From Pseudomonadota bacterium (lineage in GTDB: Bacteria; Pseudomonadota; Gammaproteobacteria; Burkholderiales; Burkholderiaceae_C): DNA of 39,510 nt. The notes under the pieces were generated by a model. The model had not been told where the DNA came from. It did no database searches and saw nothing but the letters and a program-made list of their open reading frames with translations. Position 1 is the stretch's first letter. Each line of letters begins with the position of its first letter. The stretch lies in assembly GCA_021805825.1 (NCBI GenBank), contig JAJZEC010000037.1:1-39510 (forward strand). The letters are read 5' to 3'. Of the stretch, positions 1-8,356 are shown piece by piece. A program made the translations under genes and the position numbers.

Positions 1-594
1 CTGCCCGGCCGGCAGCTGCTCGCCGTCGGCCGCCTCCACCGACAGGACGGTGCCGGACACCGGCGCGCGCACGGCCTGCAGCGCACGCGCGGCCCGCAGC
101 CGCGCGGCGGCGCTTCGCGTCGACGCACGCGCCGCGGCCAGCGCGCTTTGCGCGGCGTCCAGCTGCTGGCGCGTGGCGAGCTCCGCGCCGACCTGTCGGC
201 GCGCGATGGCCAGCTCGCGCCGGGCCGCGCGCTCGCGTGCGCGAGCCGCGTGCAGATGCTGCACATCCGCCACCAGCAGGACGCGCATGCGGGGCCCGCG
301 CAAGCGCGCCAGCACCTGGCCTGCCCGTACGGCGCTGCCCGGGACGACCTGCAGGCCGTCGATCGTGCCGGGCTCGGCGGTGCGCAACCGTACGGTGGCA
401 ATCGGCTCTACCCGCCCATAGGCGTGGAACACCTGCGCGACGGGGCGCTGCTGCACGGTCAGCCAGGATCGGGGTGCCGCTTGCGCCGCGCAGGCCGCAG
501 CTGGCGCCCCCAGCAGGCAGGCCGCGGCAAGCATCCAGGATGCCGCGCGCAGGCCGCGCGCAGCGGCGGCGGGCTTCAGGCGCTTCGTGTCCAC
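1..594 (-). CDS. HlyD/RND-type periplasmic efflux adaptor, N-terminal part (runs off window)
   Basis: Membrane-fusion (adaptor) subunit of a tripartite efflux pump, expected to link an inner-membrane pump to an outer-membrane channel in the periplasm. The first ~33 residues form a signal peptide (charged n-region KRLKP, hydrophobic core, AACA cleavage region). A biotinyl-lipoyl half-motif follows (PIATVRLRTAEPGTIDGLQV), then an Arg/Ala-rich alpha-helical hairpin, then the second lipoyl half (VRAPVSGTVLSV), which is the HlyD/AcrA order. The start is a GTG inside the end of the upstream M56 gene (about 19-base overlap); a later ATG at 534 would cut the signal peptide's charged region. Only 198 codons are in the window. 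By family knowledge a pump permease gene is expected beyond the left edge; substrate cannot be told. Confidence 0.85.
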   Translation of the reverse strand, partial: MDTKRLKPAAAARGLRAASWMLAAACLLGAPAAACAAQAAPRSWLTVQQRPVAQVFHAYGRVEPIATVRLRTAEPGTIDGLQVVPGSAVRAGQVLARLRGPRMRVLLVADVQHLHAARARERAARRELAIARRQVGAELATRQQLDAAQSALAAARASTRSAAARLRAARALQAVRAPVSGTVLSVEAADGEQLPAGQ

Positions 595-1472
595 AGCAGG
601 AAGGGATGGAGGAAGTCGTTGCCGTAGGCGGCGCCCAGCGCAAGCGCGGCGCACAGCACAAGGCCCAGCACGATCAGCGCGGCCGCATCGCTCCAGCCCG
701 ATGGCCCCGACAGGCCGCAGCCTTCGGGCAGCGGCTGCAGCAGGCGCTCGATGCGCGAGGCCAGCAGCCGGGGATCACCGAGCAGGGCCGCCTCGCCTGG
801 AAGCAGGCGGGCGCCACGCGTGACGGCCCGCATCGGGGGCAGGCGTCGCGCGGTGGCGACGACGGCCGCCGCCAGATCGGTGGCCGACGCGCCGTGGCCG
901 CGGGCCTCGTCGTCCCGCGCGTGCTCCAGCCATTCCAGCCATGCCTGAAAACGGCGATGCGCCCGCGGCCAGGGCCATTGCAGATCGGCGGCCAGCTGGC
1001 CCAGCCAGATGCGCAGCGGATCGCGGTGTCGCGCGTGCGCGCACTCGTGCTCCAGCGCGGCGCGAAGCGGCCCCTCGTCGAGCTGGCGGGCGAAAAGAGG
1101 ATCGACGACCACCCGGGGGCGCCAGAGGCCGACCGTGCAGACGGGCAGATGCGCGGGTTCGCGCACCAGCGCCCATGCCGCGCGCAACACGGCACGCAGG
1201 GCCAGCACCGCGAAAGGCAGACTCGCGCCGATGATCATGCCGTGGTCGAAACGGGTGCGCACCGGGTCGGGCTCGCGCAGGGCCCAGCCGCACAGCCAGG
1301 CGCCGACGAGCAGCATGGGAACAACCGGCGCCCAGAGTTGCGCCCAGGCGCGGCGTTCGGCGAGGCGCGGGGTGGCGTCGGGCCGCAGGCGCCACGGCAG
1401 CAGCGCCAGGGGTTGCATCACCAGTCCGCCGAACAGAACGATCAGCAGCGTCAGCAGCGTCTCACGTCCCAT
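576..1472 (-). CDS. M56 family (BlaR1/MecR1-like) membrane metallopeptidase
   Basis: 298-residue integral membrane zinc peptidase. Hydrophobic segments lie near residues 6-26, 45-65 and 78-100, with a last one near 268-288. The zinc motif HECAH is at residues 142-146, preceded by ALE as usual for M56. It lacks the long extracellular penicillin-binding sensor domain of true BlaR1, so it is a stand-alone peptidase. The start is the ATG giving MGRETLL, which overlaps the end of the upstream BlaI-type repressor gene by 11 bases; the longer reading upstream is only repressor DNA in another frame. By family knowledge M56 proteins cleave or inactivate the partner BlaI repressor when a signal is sensed. 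Here the regulated output is probably the efflux adaptor gene downstream rather than a beta-lactamase (inference). Confidence 0.9.
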   Translation of the reverse strand: MGRETLLTLLIVLFGGLVMQPLALLPWRLRPDATPRLAERRAWAQLWAPVVPMLLVGAWLCGWALREPDPVRTRFDHGMIIGASLPFAVLALRAVLRAAWALVREPAHLPVCTVGLWRPRVVVDPLFARQLDEGPLRAALEHECAHARHRDPLRIWLGQLAADLQWPWPRAHRRFQAWLEWLEHARDDEARGHGASATDLAAAVVATARRLPPMRAVTRGARLLPGEAALLGDPRLLASRIERLLQPLPEGCGLSGPSGWSDAAALIVLGLVLCAALALGAAYGNDFLHPFLLWTRSA

Positions 1473-1857
1473 GCTCCGTCCCCTTGCGGGCCTGAATGGC
1501 CAGTTCGAGTGCATCGAGCAGCCGGGGGTCGATGTCGTCGACCGCATCCACCAGGGCCGCCACCGGCGCATGCGGGCCCGGTCCGAGAAAGCGCGTCAGC
1601 AGCTGCCGCGCCCTCGCGCGTTCCACGACGCCACGCTGGATACACGGCGTGTAGACGAAGGCGCCGCGCTGCCGATGGCGTTCGATCAACCCCTTGTCCC
1701 GCAGCCGATCCACGACCTTGGCCGTCGTCGTGTAGACCAGGCCTTCGGGCGCGCCGACGCGCTCGTGCAGTTCGCGCACCGAGGCGCTGCGCAGATCCCA
1801 CAGGCAGCGCAGGACGGCATACTCGAGATCGTCGGCCGGCAGGCGGAAATTCGGCAT
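1462..1857 (-). CDS. BlaI/MecI/CopY-family transcriptional repressor
   Basis: 131 residues. The N-terminal ~75 residues are the winged helix-turn-helix of the BlaI family (LEYAVLRCLWDLRSASVRELHERV, then a VYTTTAKVVDRL recognition region and the GLIERHRQRGAFVY wing). The C-terminal helices are the dimerisation part. The family binds palindromic operators as a dimer and is removed by proteolysis through an M56 partner, which is the next gene. A perfect palindrome sits 10 bases upstream of the start codon, consistent with autoregulation. It heads the repressor-peptidase-adaptor operon. No strong Shine-Dalgarno is visible before the ATG. Confidence 0.92.
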   Translation of the reverse strand: MPNFRLPADDLEYAVLRCLWDLRSASVRELHERVGAPEGLVYTTTAKVVDRLRDKGLIERHRQRGAFVYTPCIQRGVVERARARQLLTRFLGPGPHAPVAALVDAVDDIDPRLLDALELAIQARKGTEHGT

Positions 1858-1866
1858 GCGGCCATC

Positions 1867-1884
1867 TTACGACGCTCGTCGTAA
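1867..1884 (-). promoter_or_regulatory. Palindromic operator upstream of the BlaI-type gene
   Basis: TTACGACG-ct-CGTCGTAA is a perfect 8+2+8 inverted repeat ending 10 bases before the repressor start codon. Its size, TA-rich ends and position fit BlaI/CopY-family operators, although the core differs from the classical TACA-TGTA one. Binding by the adjacent BlaI-type protein is an inference. Confidence 0.75.
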
Positions 1885-1936
1885 CGATACGCGACAAGGC
1901 CGGGATGACGCTCCCAGCGGGCGGTCGTGGCGCCGG

Positions 1937-2569
1937 TCAATCCGCCCGGGCGGCGGGCGGCGCTGCGCCGGGGCCCTCCAGATCACCCGTGCCCTGGCCC
2001 GGAACATCGGCCAGGTGGTGCCGGCCGACGGGCGCGACGCTGCTGGCCTGGGGGCCATCCTCGCCCGCTTCCTGCGCGAAGCGCACCTCGCTGCCCACTC
2101 GCAATTCGTCGAAGCGCTGGCCCAGAACCGCATGGCGGTGGAAGTAGAGCGAGCTTCCGTCGGCGGCGATGATCCGCCCGCGGCCGGCGGCCGGGTCGAT
2201 TTCGGCCACGCGCCCGTGCGCCGGGGCCAGGTGCGTCTTGACGTCGCCGCGCATCGTGCGCGCCAGATCCTCGACACGTCGATCCATGGCATCGAAGGCA
2301 TCGCGCAGCGCGACATAAGGATCCTCCGCGCCCTCGTGGCTCGGCCGCTGGTGATCCACCTCCAGCTCGTGTCCCGGCGCGGTGACGTGGATGCGCACGT
2401 GGTAGTGGCGCCCCTGGTGCCGATGGCTGTCGTCACGCGTGACCGTCACCCGGCAGGCGCCGAGGTTGGGGAACAGACGGTCGAGATGCGCGATGCGCGC
2501 GCGGATCCTGCTTTCCAGCGCATCGCTGACGTCGACATGGACGAAACTGATGATTGGTTCGATCTGCAT
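1937..2569 (-). CDS. HPF/RaiA ribosome-associated factor fused to a cold-shock domain
   Basis: 210 residues. Residues ~1-105 match the S30AE/HPF fold (IISFVHVDVSDALESRIRAR start, a central HYHVRIHVTAPGHE strand, an acidic/basic helix YVALRDAFDAMDRRVEDLAR). Residues ~115-180 are a cold-shock-like beta barrel (GRVAEIDPAAGRGRI, SSLYFHRHAV, VGSEVRFA), in which the usual GFGFI RNP1 is replaced by GRGRI. The tail is Ala/Pro rich and probably disordered. HPF-type proteins bind the 30S subunit in slow growth; the cold-shock part would add single-stranded nucleic-acid binding. The long HPF of other bacteria carries a different C-terminal dimerisation domain, so this is a distinct architecture. It lies 79 bases upstream of the BlaI-type gene, which has its own operator. 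Confidence 0.85.
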   Translation of the reverse strand: MQIEPIISFVHVDVSDALESRIRARIAHLDRLFPNLGACRVTVTRDDSHRHQGRHYHVRIHVTAPGHELEVDHQRPSHEGAEDPYVALRDAFDAMDRRVEDLARTMRGDVKTHLAPAHGRVAEIDPAAGRGRIIAADGSSLYFHRHAVLGQRFDELRVGSEVRFAQEAGEDGPQASSVAPVGRHHLADVPGQGTGDLEGPGAAPPAARAD

Positions 2570-2887
2570 GGGCGCATTCCCGCAGGCTGTGGGTTCTCAC
2601 GGTGCCCCGGCCTGCGCACGGCACCATGCGCGGGCCGATGAGCTGCTCGCCCGCTCGGGCGGGCGCCGCGGCTTCCCGGGCTTGGGTGCGGCAGAACCGA
2701 CGACACCCACAGGGAGATCCCGTGTGCGCTTTGCTGCGGATCATCCTCTCGCCGGAGGACGCCAAGACAATCGAATCGGCCTGCCGCACGCCATGCATCG
2801 TGGCGTGGATGGTGCCCGCGCGCAAGGGCCCGCAGCCGCCCGACTTGATGTGCCCGGGGGTTGCCGTGCACGGCCCCTGGAACCGGC
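2570..2887. other. Intergenic region, no convincing gene
   Basis: This stretch separates the protease stop codon from the HPF-CSD start, both on the minus strand. It should hold the promoter of the HPF-CSD gene, but I cannot point to a clear -35/-10 pair. A GC-rich hairpin (CGCCCG-loop-CGGGCG, near 2648-2666) has no T-tract. Open readings crossing here have no recognisable content. Confidence 0.5.
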
Positions 2888-3913
2888 TCAGCCCGCTGCA
2901 GTGCGACCCACCGCAGCAGCGGGGCACAGGGCGGCGCTGAGATCCAGCAGCACATCGGCATACCAGGCGCAATGCAGCGCCGGCGATCCCTGCCCGGCGC
3001 GGTCGCGCGTAGGCATGTCCCTGCGCGTGGACTGCACGCCGAGCAACTGCCACGACGGCGCCGATCCACCCGCATGGAGGCGTCGCCGCACGACCGGCGA
3101 CCCGCTGCTGCCAGGGTACGGGCGAGCATCCGTGAGGAAGCAGCCCTGGCCCTGAAAGCGCACGCCGTAGGCCGACGCGATGGATGCGCTGCGTGCCACT
3201 GCCAGATGGTGAACCGTGTCGTGGCAGCCCGACGGAAAGCCGGCAATCGTGAGCGCGTCGCCGGACACCACCTGTTCGCCGCGCACTTCGAGATGGCTTT
3301 CGTCGAAAGCCTGCAGCAAGGCGCCGGCGGGCAGGCTGCCCGCGGGAATCTTCAGCGCGGCGATGTCCACCCCGCGGTCGCTGGATTCGCGCCACTGCCG
3401 CAGATTCTCGCGATAGAGCGGCAGCGAGACGACGGTGTGCTTGGTCAGATCCAGTGGATCGAGATGAACGCCGAACTCGATCCGGTCCGGGCGGTGAGCG
3501 TTCGCAGCATCGACAAAGACATGCCGATTGCTCACCAGGAAAAGACGATCCGCATGGCGAAAGAAGAACCCGGTGGCCTGCGTCTGCACGCCTGACGGTG
3601 CGTGGGTGGTGATGCAGGTCGTCGCCAGCAGCAGCGTATCGGCCAGGGTTGGCGCGGCGGCTTCCGTGCTCGCCAGAACCAGGGCGCGATGGCGCGCCAC
3701 GTCACGCTCGAAGGTAGCCAATACGACGTCGGAGACGTCCGCGTACAACAATACCGTGCGCGCCGCTTCGGCATGGGCCTCGAAGGAATGCATCAGCTGC
3801 GCGCGGGTCGCTGCGGAAAGGGCCTGGATGACTGCTGGCACCAGGGCGTCCAGAGCGATGAGGCTGCCCTTGAGTTCGCAGATGCGCTCGGTGGCCTCTT
3901 GCAGGTTGTTCAC
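2888..3913 (-). CDS. Trypsin-like serine protease, no signal peptide
   Basis: 341 residues starting at a GTG that follows AAGGAG with 6-base spacing; an upstream TTG/GTG pair lacks such a site and sits beside the preceding terminator. Residues 1-~95 are Ala-rich alpha-helical without a signal peptide. The remainder is a chymotrypsin-fold protease with His131 (SNRHVF), Asp183 (GVDIAAL) and Ser270 (YPGSSGSPV) in the proper order and context. A cytoplasmic location is suggested. The family contains trypsin-like peptidase domains used in stress or defence modules, but the substrate here is unknown. The gene follows a rho-independent terminator that ends the cold-shock gene, so it is likely transcribed separately. 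Confidence 0.8.
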   Translation of the reverse strand: MNNLQEATERICELKGSLIALDALVPAVIQALSAATRAQLMHSFEAHAEAARTVLLYADVSDVVLATFERDVARHRALVLASTEAAAPTLADTLLLATTCITTHAPSGVQTQATGFFFRHADRLFLVSNRHVFVDAANAHRPDRIEFGVHLDPLDLTKHTVVSLPLYRENLRQWRESSDRGVDIAALKIPAGSLPAGALLQAFDESHLEVRGEQVVSGDALTIAGFPSGCHDTVHHLAVARSASIASAYGVRFQGQGCFLTDARPYPGSSGSPVVRRRLHAGGSAPSWQLLGVQSTRRDMPTRDRAGQGSPALHCAWYADVLLDLSAALCPAAAVGRTAAG

Positions 3914-3934
3914 GATCAGCTCCTTCGGCACCAA

Positions 3935-3963
3935 ACAAAAAAGCGCGGCAAGTGCCGCGCTTT
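3935..3963 (-). terminator. Rho-independent terminator of the cold-shock gene
   Basis: On the minus strand the sequence reads AAAGCGCGGCA-CT-TGCCGCGCTTT followed by further T residues. This is an 11-bp perfect GC-rich stem with a U-tract, located just after the cold-shock gene and before the protease start. Confidence 0.9.
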
Positions 3964-4010
3964 CATCGGCGGATGCCGGGGGAGCCCGACATCCGGCAGT
4001 GCTGCCTGGG

Positions 4011-4223
4011 TCAGTCCAGCGTGCGGATGTTCGATGCCTGCAGGCCCTTCTGGCCCTGCACCACCTCGAATTGCACGCGCTGGTTCTCGGTCAGCGTCTT
4101 GAAGCCGCTGCCTTGAATTTCCTTGAAGTGGGCAAAGAGATCCTTGCCACCGCTATCGGGCGCGATGAAGCCAAAGCCCTTGCCTTCGTTGAACCACTTC
4201 ACGGTACCGGTTTCGGTCGTCAT
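4011..4223 (-). CDS. Cold-shock protein (CspA family)
   Basis: 70 residues, the normal CspA length. RNP1 (KGFGFIAP) and RNP2-like (DLFAHF) motifs are both present, along with the opening [15 protein letters not shown]. It is a single OB-fold RNA chaperone that destabilises mRNA secondary structure in the cytoplasm. The ATG is preceded by AAGGA at 8 bases. A terminator follows the gene. About 180 bases of leader lie between the ATG and a TATGAT-like -10 near 4376-4381, consistent with the long 5' leaders typical of csp genes, although the -35 is weak. Confidence 0.95.
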   Translation of the reverse strand: MTTETGTVKWFNEGKGFGFIAPDSGGKDLFAHFKEIQGSGFKTLTENQRVQFEVVQGQKGLQASNIRTLD

Positions 4224-4385
4224 ATCGAATTCCTTCTGAAGTTGCCGGGCGCAACAGCGCTCCCAGCGAAGAGACGCCAAGAAAATCTTCAACAGGGGAT
4301 TCGACTCGACCGCCGGCAGAACGCCGGAGCGGGTAGAAAGACCTAAGAGCGGATGGTCTTGTGCATATCAACGCCCCCATCATAC
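4224..4385 (-). promoter_or_regulatory. Long 5' leader and putative promoter of the cold-shock gene
   Basis: A TATGAT -10-like element is present on the minus strand near 4376-4381 without a good -35. The leader contains GC hairpins such as CCGGCGTTCTGCCGG. Long structured leaders are common for cspA-type genes; thermosensor behaviour is inference only. Confidence 0.35.
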
Positions 4386-4454
4386 GCCAAAGACACAGCG
4401 CGTGCTCAGCGCGCAGGCCCGCGCAAGCCGTTGCGGTGACCGGCGCCTGCGCAT

Positions 4455-7400
4455 TCAGCTCGCCTGCTGCCGCTGCGCGAGCAGCGATTCGAATCCGTCC
4501 AGCGGCATCGGGCGGCCGAAACGGAAGCCCTGGAAGGCGTCGCAGCCATGCTCCATCAGGAACGCCCACTGGGCCTGTGTCTCCACGCCCTCGGCCACGA
4601 CGTTCAAGCCCAGCCCCTTGCCCATCGCGATGATCGTCTGCGCGACCATGGCATCCTGGGCATCCTGCGGCAGGTCATCGACGAAGGACTTGTCGATCTT
4701 GAGTTGATCCAGCGGCAGACGGGTCAGGTAGGACAGCGAGGAACTGCCGGTGCCGAAGTCATCCAGCGAGAAGGAGATGCCCAAGGCCTTCAGTGCGCGC
4801 ATCTTGTCGAAGGCGCCGGCGACGTTGTCCAGCACGGTGCTTTCGGTGAGTTCGATCTTCAGGCGCGATGGGTCGGCCCCGGCGCTGCGCACCGACTGGC
4901 GAACCTTGTCGACGAAGTCGGCCTGCGCGAACTGGCGGGCGCTGGCATTGACGGCCAGCACCAGATCCCGCGTCAGCTCGGCGGCCGACCAGGCGGCGAT
5001 CCGGGCACAGGCCGCATCCAGCACCCACTGGCCAAGCTCCACGATGATTCCCGTCTCCTCGGCCAGGGCGATGAACTCGCCCGGCAGCAGCAGGCCGCGC
5101 GTCGGATGGTTCCAGCGTACAAGGGCCTCGGCCCCGATCGCCACCCCGGCGCGGTCGAACTGCGGCTGGTAATGCAGGATGAACTGCCGCCGTGCCAGAG
5201 CCACGCGCAGCTCGGCCTCCAGCGCCGTGCGCCGGGCCAGTTCGACTTCCATGCTCTGCTCGAAGAAGCGCAGGGCGTTGCGGCCATCCTGCTTGGCCCT
5301 GTACATCGCCAGATCGGCGTGCATCAGGATGCTCTTGGCCGAATCGGCGCCGCCGCGGAACAAGGTGGCGCCGATGCTGACGCTGCTGTAGAACGGCTGG
5401 TCGTCGAGGTCGAAGGCCTCGGTCATGCACAGGCGCAGCTTCTCGGCGACATGGCCGGCCTGCACCGCGGCCTTGTGGCGATCGCTGCCGAGCTTCTCCA
5501 GCACGACGACGAACTCATCGCCGCCGAAGCGCGCCACGGTGTCCTCCTCGCGAACCGTCTGGCGCATGCGCCGGGCCACGCGGATCAGCAGCTGATCGCC
5601 CGCGTGATGGCCGATGGTGTCGTTGACGCGCTTGAAATTGTCCAGGTCGATGAACAGGATCGCGCAGTACTCCTGATTGCGTGCGCTGCGCGACAGGGCG
5701 TGATCCAGGCGGTCGTACAAAAGGCTCCGGTTGGGCAGTTCGGTCAAGGCATCGAAGTAGGCCAGTCTCTCGGCTCTCGATTCAGCTTCACGCTCACCGG
5801 TCACGTCCGCGAAGGATCCCACGTAGTGCGTGACCTTGCCGAGCGGATCGGCCACCGCGGAAATCGTCAGGCGCTCGGTGATGAGGGCGCCGTCCTTGCG
5901 CCGATTGATCAATTCCCCCTGCCAGAATCCGTCGCGGGCGATCGTCTCCCACATTTGCGCGTAATACGCGGCATCCTGGGTGTCGGAATGCAGGAACGCG
6001 GGAGTCTTGCCCACCACCTCGGCTTCCTCATAGCCCGTGAGGCGTGTGAAAGCACGATTGACCCGCTGGATGACCCCCTCGGCATCGGTCACCATGATGC
6101 CATCCTGTGCCTCGAAGGCGGTGGCCGCGATGCGCAGATCCTCCTCGGCCTTGCGCCGCTCGGTGACGTCCAGGCCGATGCCCAGCACGGCGGGTCTGCC
6201 CTGGTAGACGGACATGCAGCCGAAGACCTCCATCTGGATCGGGGTACCGTCCTGGCGCAGGCCGGTGAAGCTGTAATGCGTCTGCTCGGTCTGGCCACTC
6301 AGACGCTGCTCGATGTTCCGGCGCACCAGATCGCGATCCCCCGGGCTGACCAGATCCGCGACCCGAACCCGGCCGATGACCTCCTCCGCGGAGGCGAATC
6401 CGTGCAGCTTGGCGAATCCGGGGTTCACGTAACTGAAGACACCGTCCTGGATGATGTAGATGGCCACGACCGACTGCTCCACCAGGGCGCGGAAGCGTTC
6501 CTCGCTCTCGCGCAAGGTCTCTTGCGTCTGCCGCCTTTCGGTGATGTCCTGGATCGTTCCGCGCATCCTGCACGGACGGCCCGAAGCGTCGAACTGCAGG
6601 CGCCCGAGCCCGTGCACCCAGCGCAAGGCGCCGTCCGAGGGCCGCACGATGCGGTATTCCAGATCGAAGTCCCGCTGCGCCCCGAGCACGTCGCGCGCGA
6701 AATACGACTCCATCATCTGCCGGTCTTCCGGGGCGACGAGCGCCAGCCATCCAGCGACCGAACGGTCATGCTCCGCGCCGATGCCGAACAGACGATCCAG
6801 CATGTCGGAGCTCTCCCACAACCCGCGCTCGATATCCAGGCTGTAGCTTCCGATCCCGGCGATCTCCTGCGATTCGCGCAGGGCGTCGAGTGCCTGCGCC
6901 ACCCGCTGCTGGGCCGCGTGGCGCTCGGTGATGTCGCGCGAGGAATTGAACAGCAGGCGCCGGCCGAGGATGTCGAGGGGGCGGCCGGAGATCTCGACCG
7001 CGAATGCACTGCCGTCCCTGCGGCGATGACGTGTCTCGAACTGGCTGCGCGCCGACGAAGCGAACTGCCGCGACACCGCGGCCGTCAGCTCCTGCGGCGA
7101 CAGGCGCGCGTCCCAGAACGACGCGTGCCTGCCGATGAGTTCCTCCCGCGGGTAGCCGAGCATGGTGCAGAACTCGTCGCTGACGAACACCAGGCGGCCC
7201 GACTCGTCCAGCACATGCAGCCCGTCGCTGGCGTGCTTCAGCAGGCTGCGCGCCTGCTCGCCGGCCTGATCGGAGAGTCTCATCTGCCGCCAGATCAGCC
7301 ACGCGCCGACGGCGCTCAGACCCATGAACGCGGCGAGAAAGCCCACCACCCAGGCGAACTGGTGCCGCCAGGGCGCCAGGTAGTCCTCCTGCGCACGACC

Positions 7401-8249
7401 GACGATCAGGCTGAAGGGTACGACCGACAGACGGCGGTAGGTCTCGATGCGGGCGATGCCGTCCCCGGTCTTCGCGGCGAAATAGGTGACCGTCGGTCGC
7501 CCCGACGCGATGGCTTCGTGGAGCTGGCGCGAGAAGCGTTGCTTGCCCAGGCGTTCGTTCGGATTGCTCGACGGAGGAACGCGCGTGATGAACGCATCGT
7601 TCGCGTCGCGCAGCAGCACGATGCCGTGGGGCCCGACCGATGCCTGCCTTAGCAGCGAGGTGAAATAGCTGACCGGCACGGCCACCGAGACGACGCCGGC
7701 GAAGCGGCCCTGCGCGTCGTCGTAGCGACGCACGAAGGCGATGATGGGCTGGTGCGACATCCGGCCGATGATGGGGTTGCTCACCCACAGTCGGCTGACG
7801 GGCGCTGCGCGCAGGGCACGGAAGAAGGCGCGATCCGCCCAGCTTGCAGCAGTCGCAGCATGCACGCCGGTACCGAGGATGACCCGCCCCGTAGCGTCGG
7901 TGGCGCGCAGCGTGCATCCCGGAACCAGACGCAGGCGCTGGCGCTCGAGAAAGGCGTCGACGCCTGGGGACTCGAGGGCGCGCCCCCTGCGCAGGGTGCG
8001 CTCGAGATCATCCGCGGTGATCTGCAGGATCAGGTCGATACGCCCGACCTCGCCGGCGATGTTCTGCTGCAGGATGCGGGCGATCGTCTGCGTCGAGTCC
8101 GCCGCTCGCGCCTCGTAGGCGGAACGGCTGTGCGACAGGAAGTACGCCCCGGCCAGCATCGCGATGAGGCTCATCATCAGCGCGCCGCCCGCAAGCAGCG
8201 CGCCGACAAGCTTCGGGCTGTGCGAGGTGTTCAGGGAAGCTCGTGGCAT
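4455..8249 (-). CDS. Cache-PAS(x4)-GGDEF-EAL c-di-GMP turnover protein
   Basis: 1264 residues, inner-membrane sensor. TM1 is ~13-38, followed by a periplasmic double-Cache region ~55-285 and TM2 ~298-320. Four PAS/PAC units cover ~335-825, with links such as DITERHAAQQ and DVTERRKAEED. The GGDEF domain has an intact GGDEF at 909-913 and a REED (RxxD) inhibitory site five residues before it. The EAL domain has EAL at 1041-1043, DDFGTG, KIDKSFV and EGVE, so both synthase and phosphodiesterase sites look intact and net activity cannot be told. The start chosen is the ATG giving MPRASLNTSH, directly before TM1; a further ATG 14 codons upstream is possible. Neighbours give no clue to its target. 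The opposite strand carries a very long open reading that is only a shadow. Confidence 0.93.
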   Translation of the reverse strand: MPRASLNTSHSPKLVGALLAGGALMMSLIAMLAGAYFLSHSRSAYEARAADSTQTIARILQQNIAGEVGRIDLILQITADDLERTLRRGRALESPGVDAFLERQRLRLVPGCTLRATDATGRVILGTGVHAATAASWADRAFFRALRAAPVSRLWVSNPIIGRMSHQPIIAFVRRYDDAQGRFAGVVSVAVPVSYFTSLLRQASVGPHGIVLLRDANDAFITRVPPSSNPNERLGKQRFSRQLHEAIASGRPTVTYFAAKTGDGIARIETYRRLSVVPFSLIVGRAQEDYLAPWRHQFAWVVGFLAAFMGLSAVGAWLIWRQMRLSDQAGEQARSLLKHASDGLHVLDESGRLVFVSDEFCTMLGYPREELIGRHASFWDARLSPQELTAAVSRQFASSARSQFETRHRRRDGSAFAVEISGRPLDILGRRLLFNSSRDITERHAAQQRVAQALDALRESQEIAGIGSYSLDIERGLWESSDMLDRLFGIGAEHDRSVAGWLALVAPEDRQMMESYFARDVLGAQRDFDLEYRIVRPSDGALRWVHGLGRLQFDASGRPCRMRGTIQDITERRQTQETLRESEERFRALVEQSVVAIYIIQDGVFSYVNPGFAKLHGFASAEEVIGRVRVADLVSPGDRDLVRRNIEQRLSGQTEQTHYSFTGLRQDGTPIQMEVFGCMSVYQGRPAVLGIGLDVTERRKAEEDLRIAATAFEAQDGIMVTDAEGVIQRVNRAFTRLTGYEEAEVVGKTPAFLHSDTQDAAYYAQMWETIARDGFWQGELINRRKDGALITERLTISAVADPLGKVTHYVGSFADVTGEREAESRAERLAYFDALTELPNRSLLYDRLDHALSRSARNQEYCAILFIDLDNFKRVNDTIGHHAGDQLLIRVARRMRQTVREEDTVARFGGDEFVVVLEKLGSDRHKAAVQAGHVAEKLRLCMTEAFDLDDQPFYSSVSIGATLFRGGADSAKSILMHADLAMYRAKQDGRNALRFFEQSMEVELARRTALEAELRVALARRQFILHYQPQFDRAGVAIGAEALVRWNHPTRGLLLPGEFIALAEETGIIVELGQWVLDAACARIAAWSAAELTRDLVLAVNASARQFAQADFVDKVRQSVRSAGADPSRLKIELTESTVLDNVAGAFDKMRALKALGISFSLDDFGTGSSSLSYLTRLPLDQLKIDKSFVDDLPQDAQDAMVAQTIIAMGKGLGLNVVAEGVETQAQWAFLMEHGCDAFQGFRFGRPMPLDGFESLLAQRQQAS

Positions 8250-8356
8250 TTCGCTTGGGCAGGTACCCCGCAGGAGCGCGCGCCGATGCAACCACCGGCC
8301 GCGCAGCGGATGCGGGCGGGCCCCCTATCGTAGCTCCGCTTGCCGCGCCCAGACTC

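Noticed and set aside
237-2147. 636-codon plus-strand open reading
   Set aside because: It crosses the BlaI, M56 and adaptor genes in antisense; no domain content.
2648-2666. GC-rich hairpin before the HPF-CSD gene as a terminator
   Set aside because: No U-tract; GC-rich hairpins are frequent at this base composition.
4548-7652. 1034-codon open reading on the plus strand
   Set aside because: It is fully antisense to the Cache-PAS-GGDEF-EAL gene and has low-complexity composition (Gln/His/Arg rich), as expected from high-GC shadow frames.
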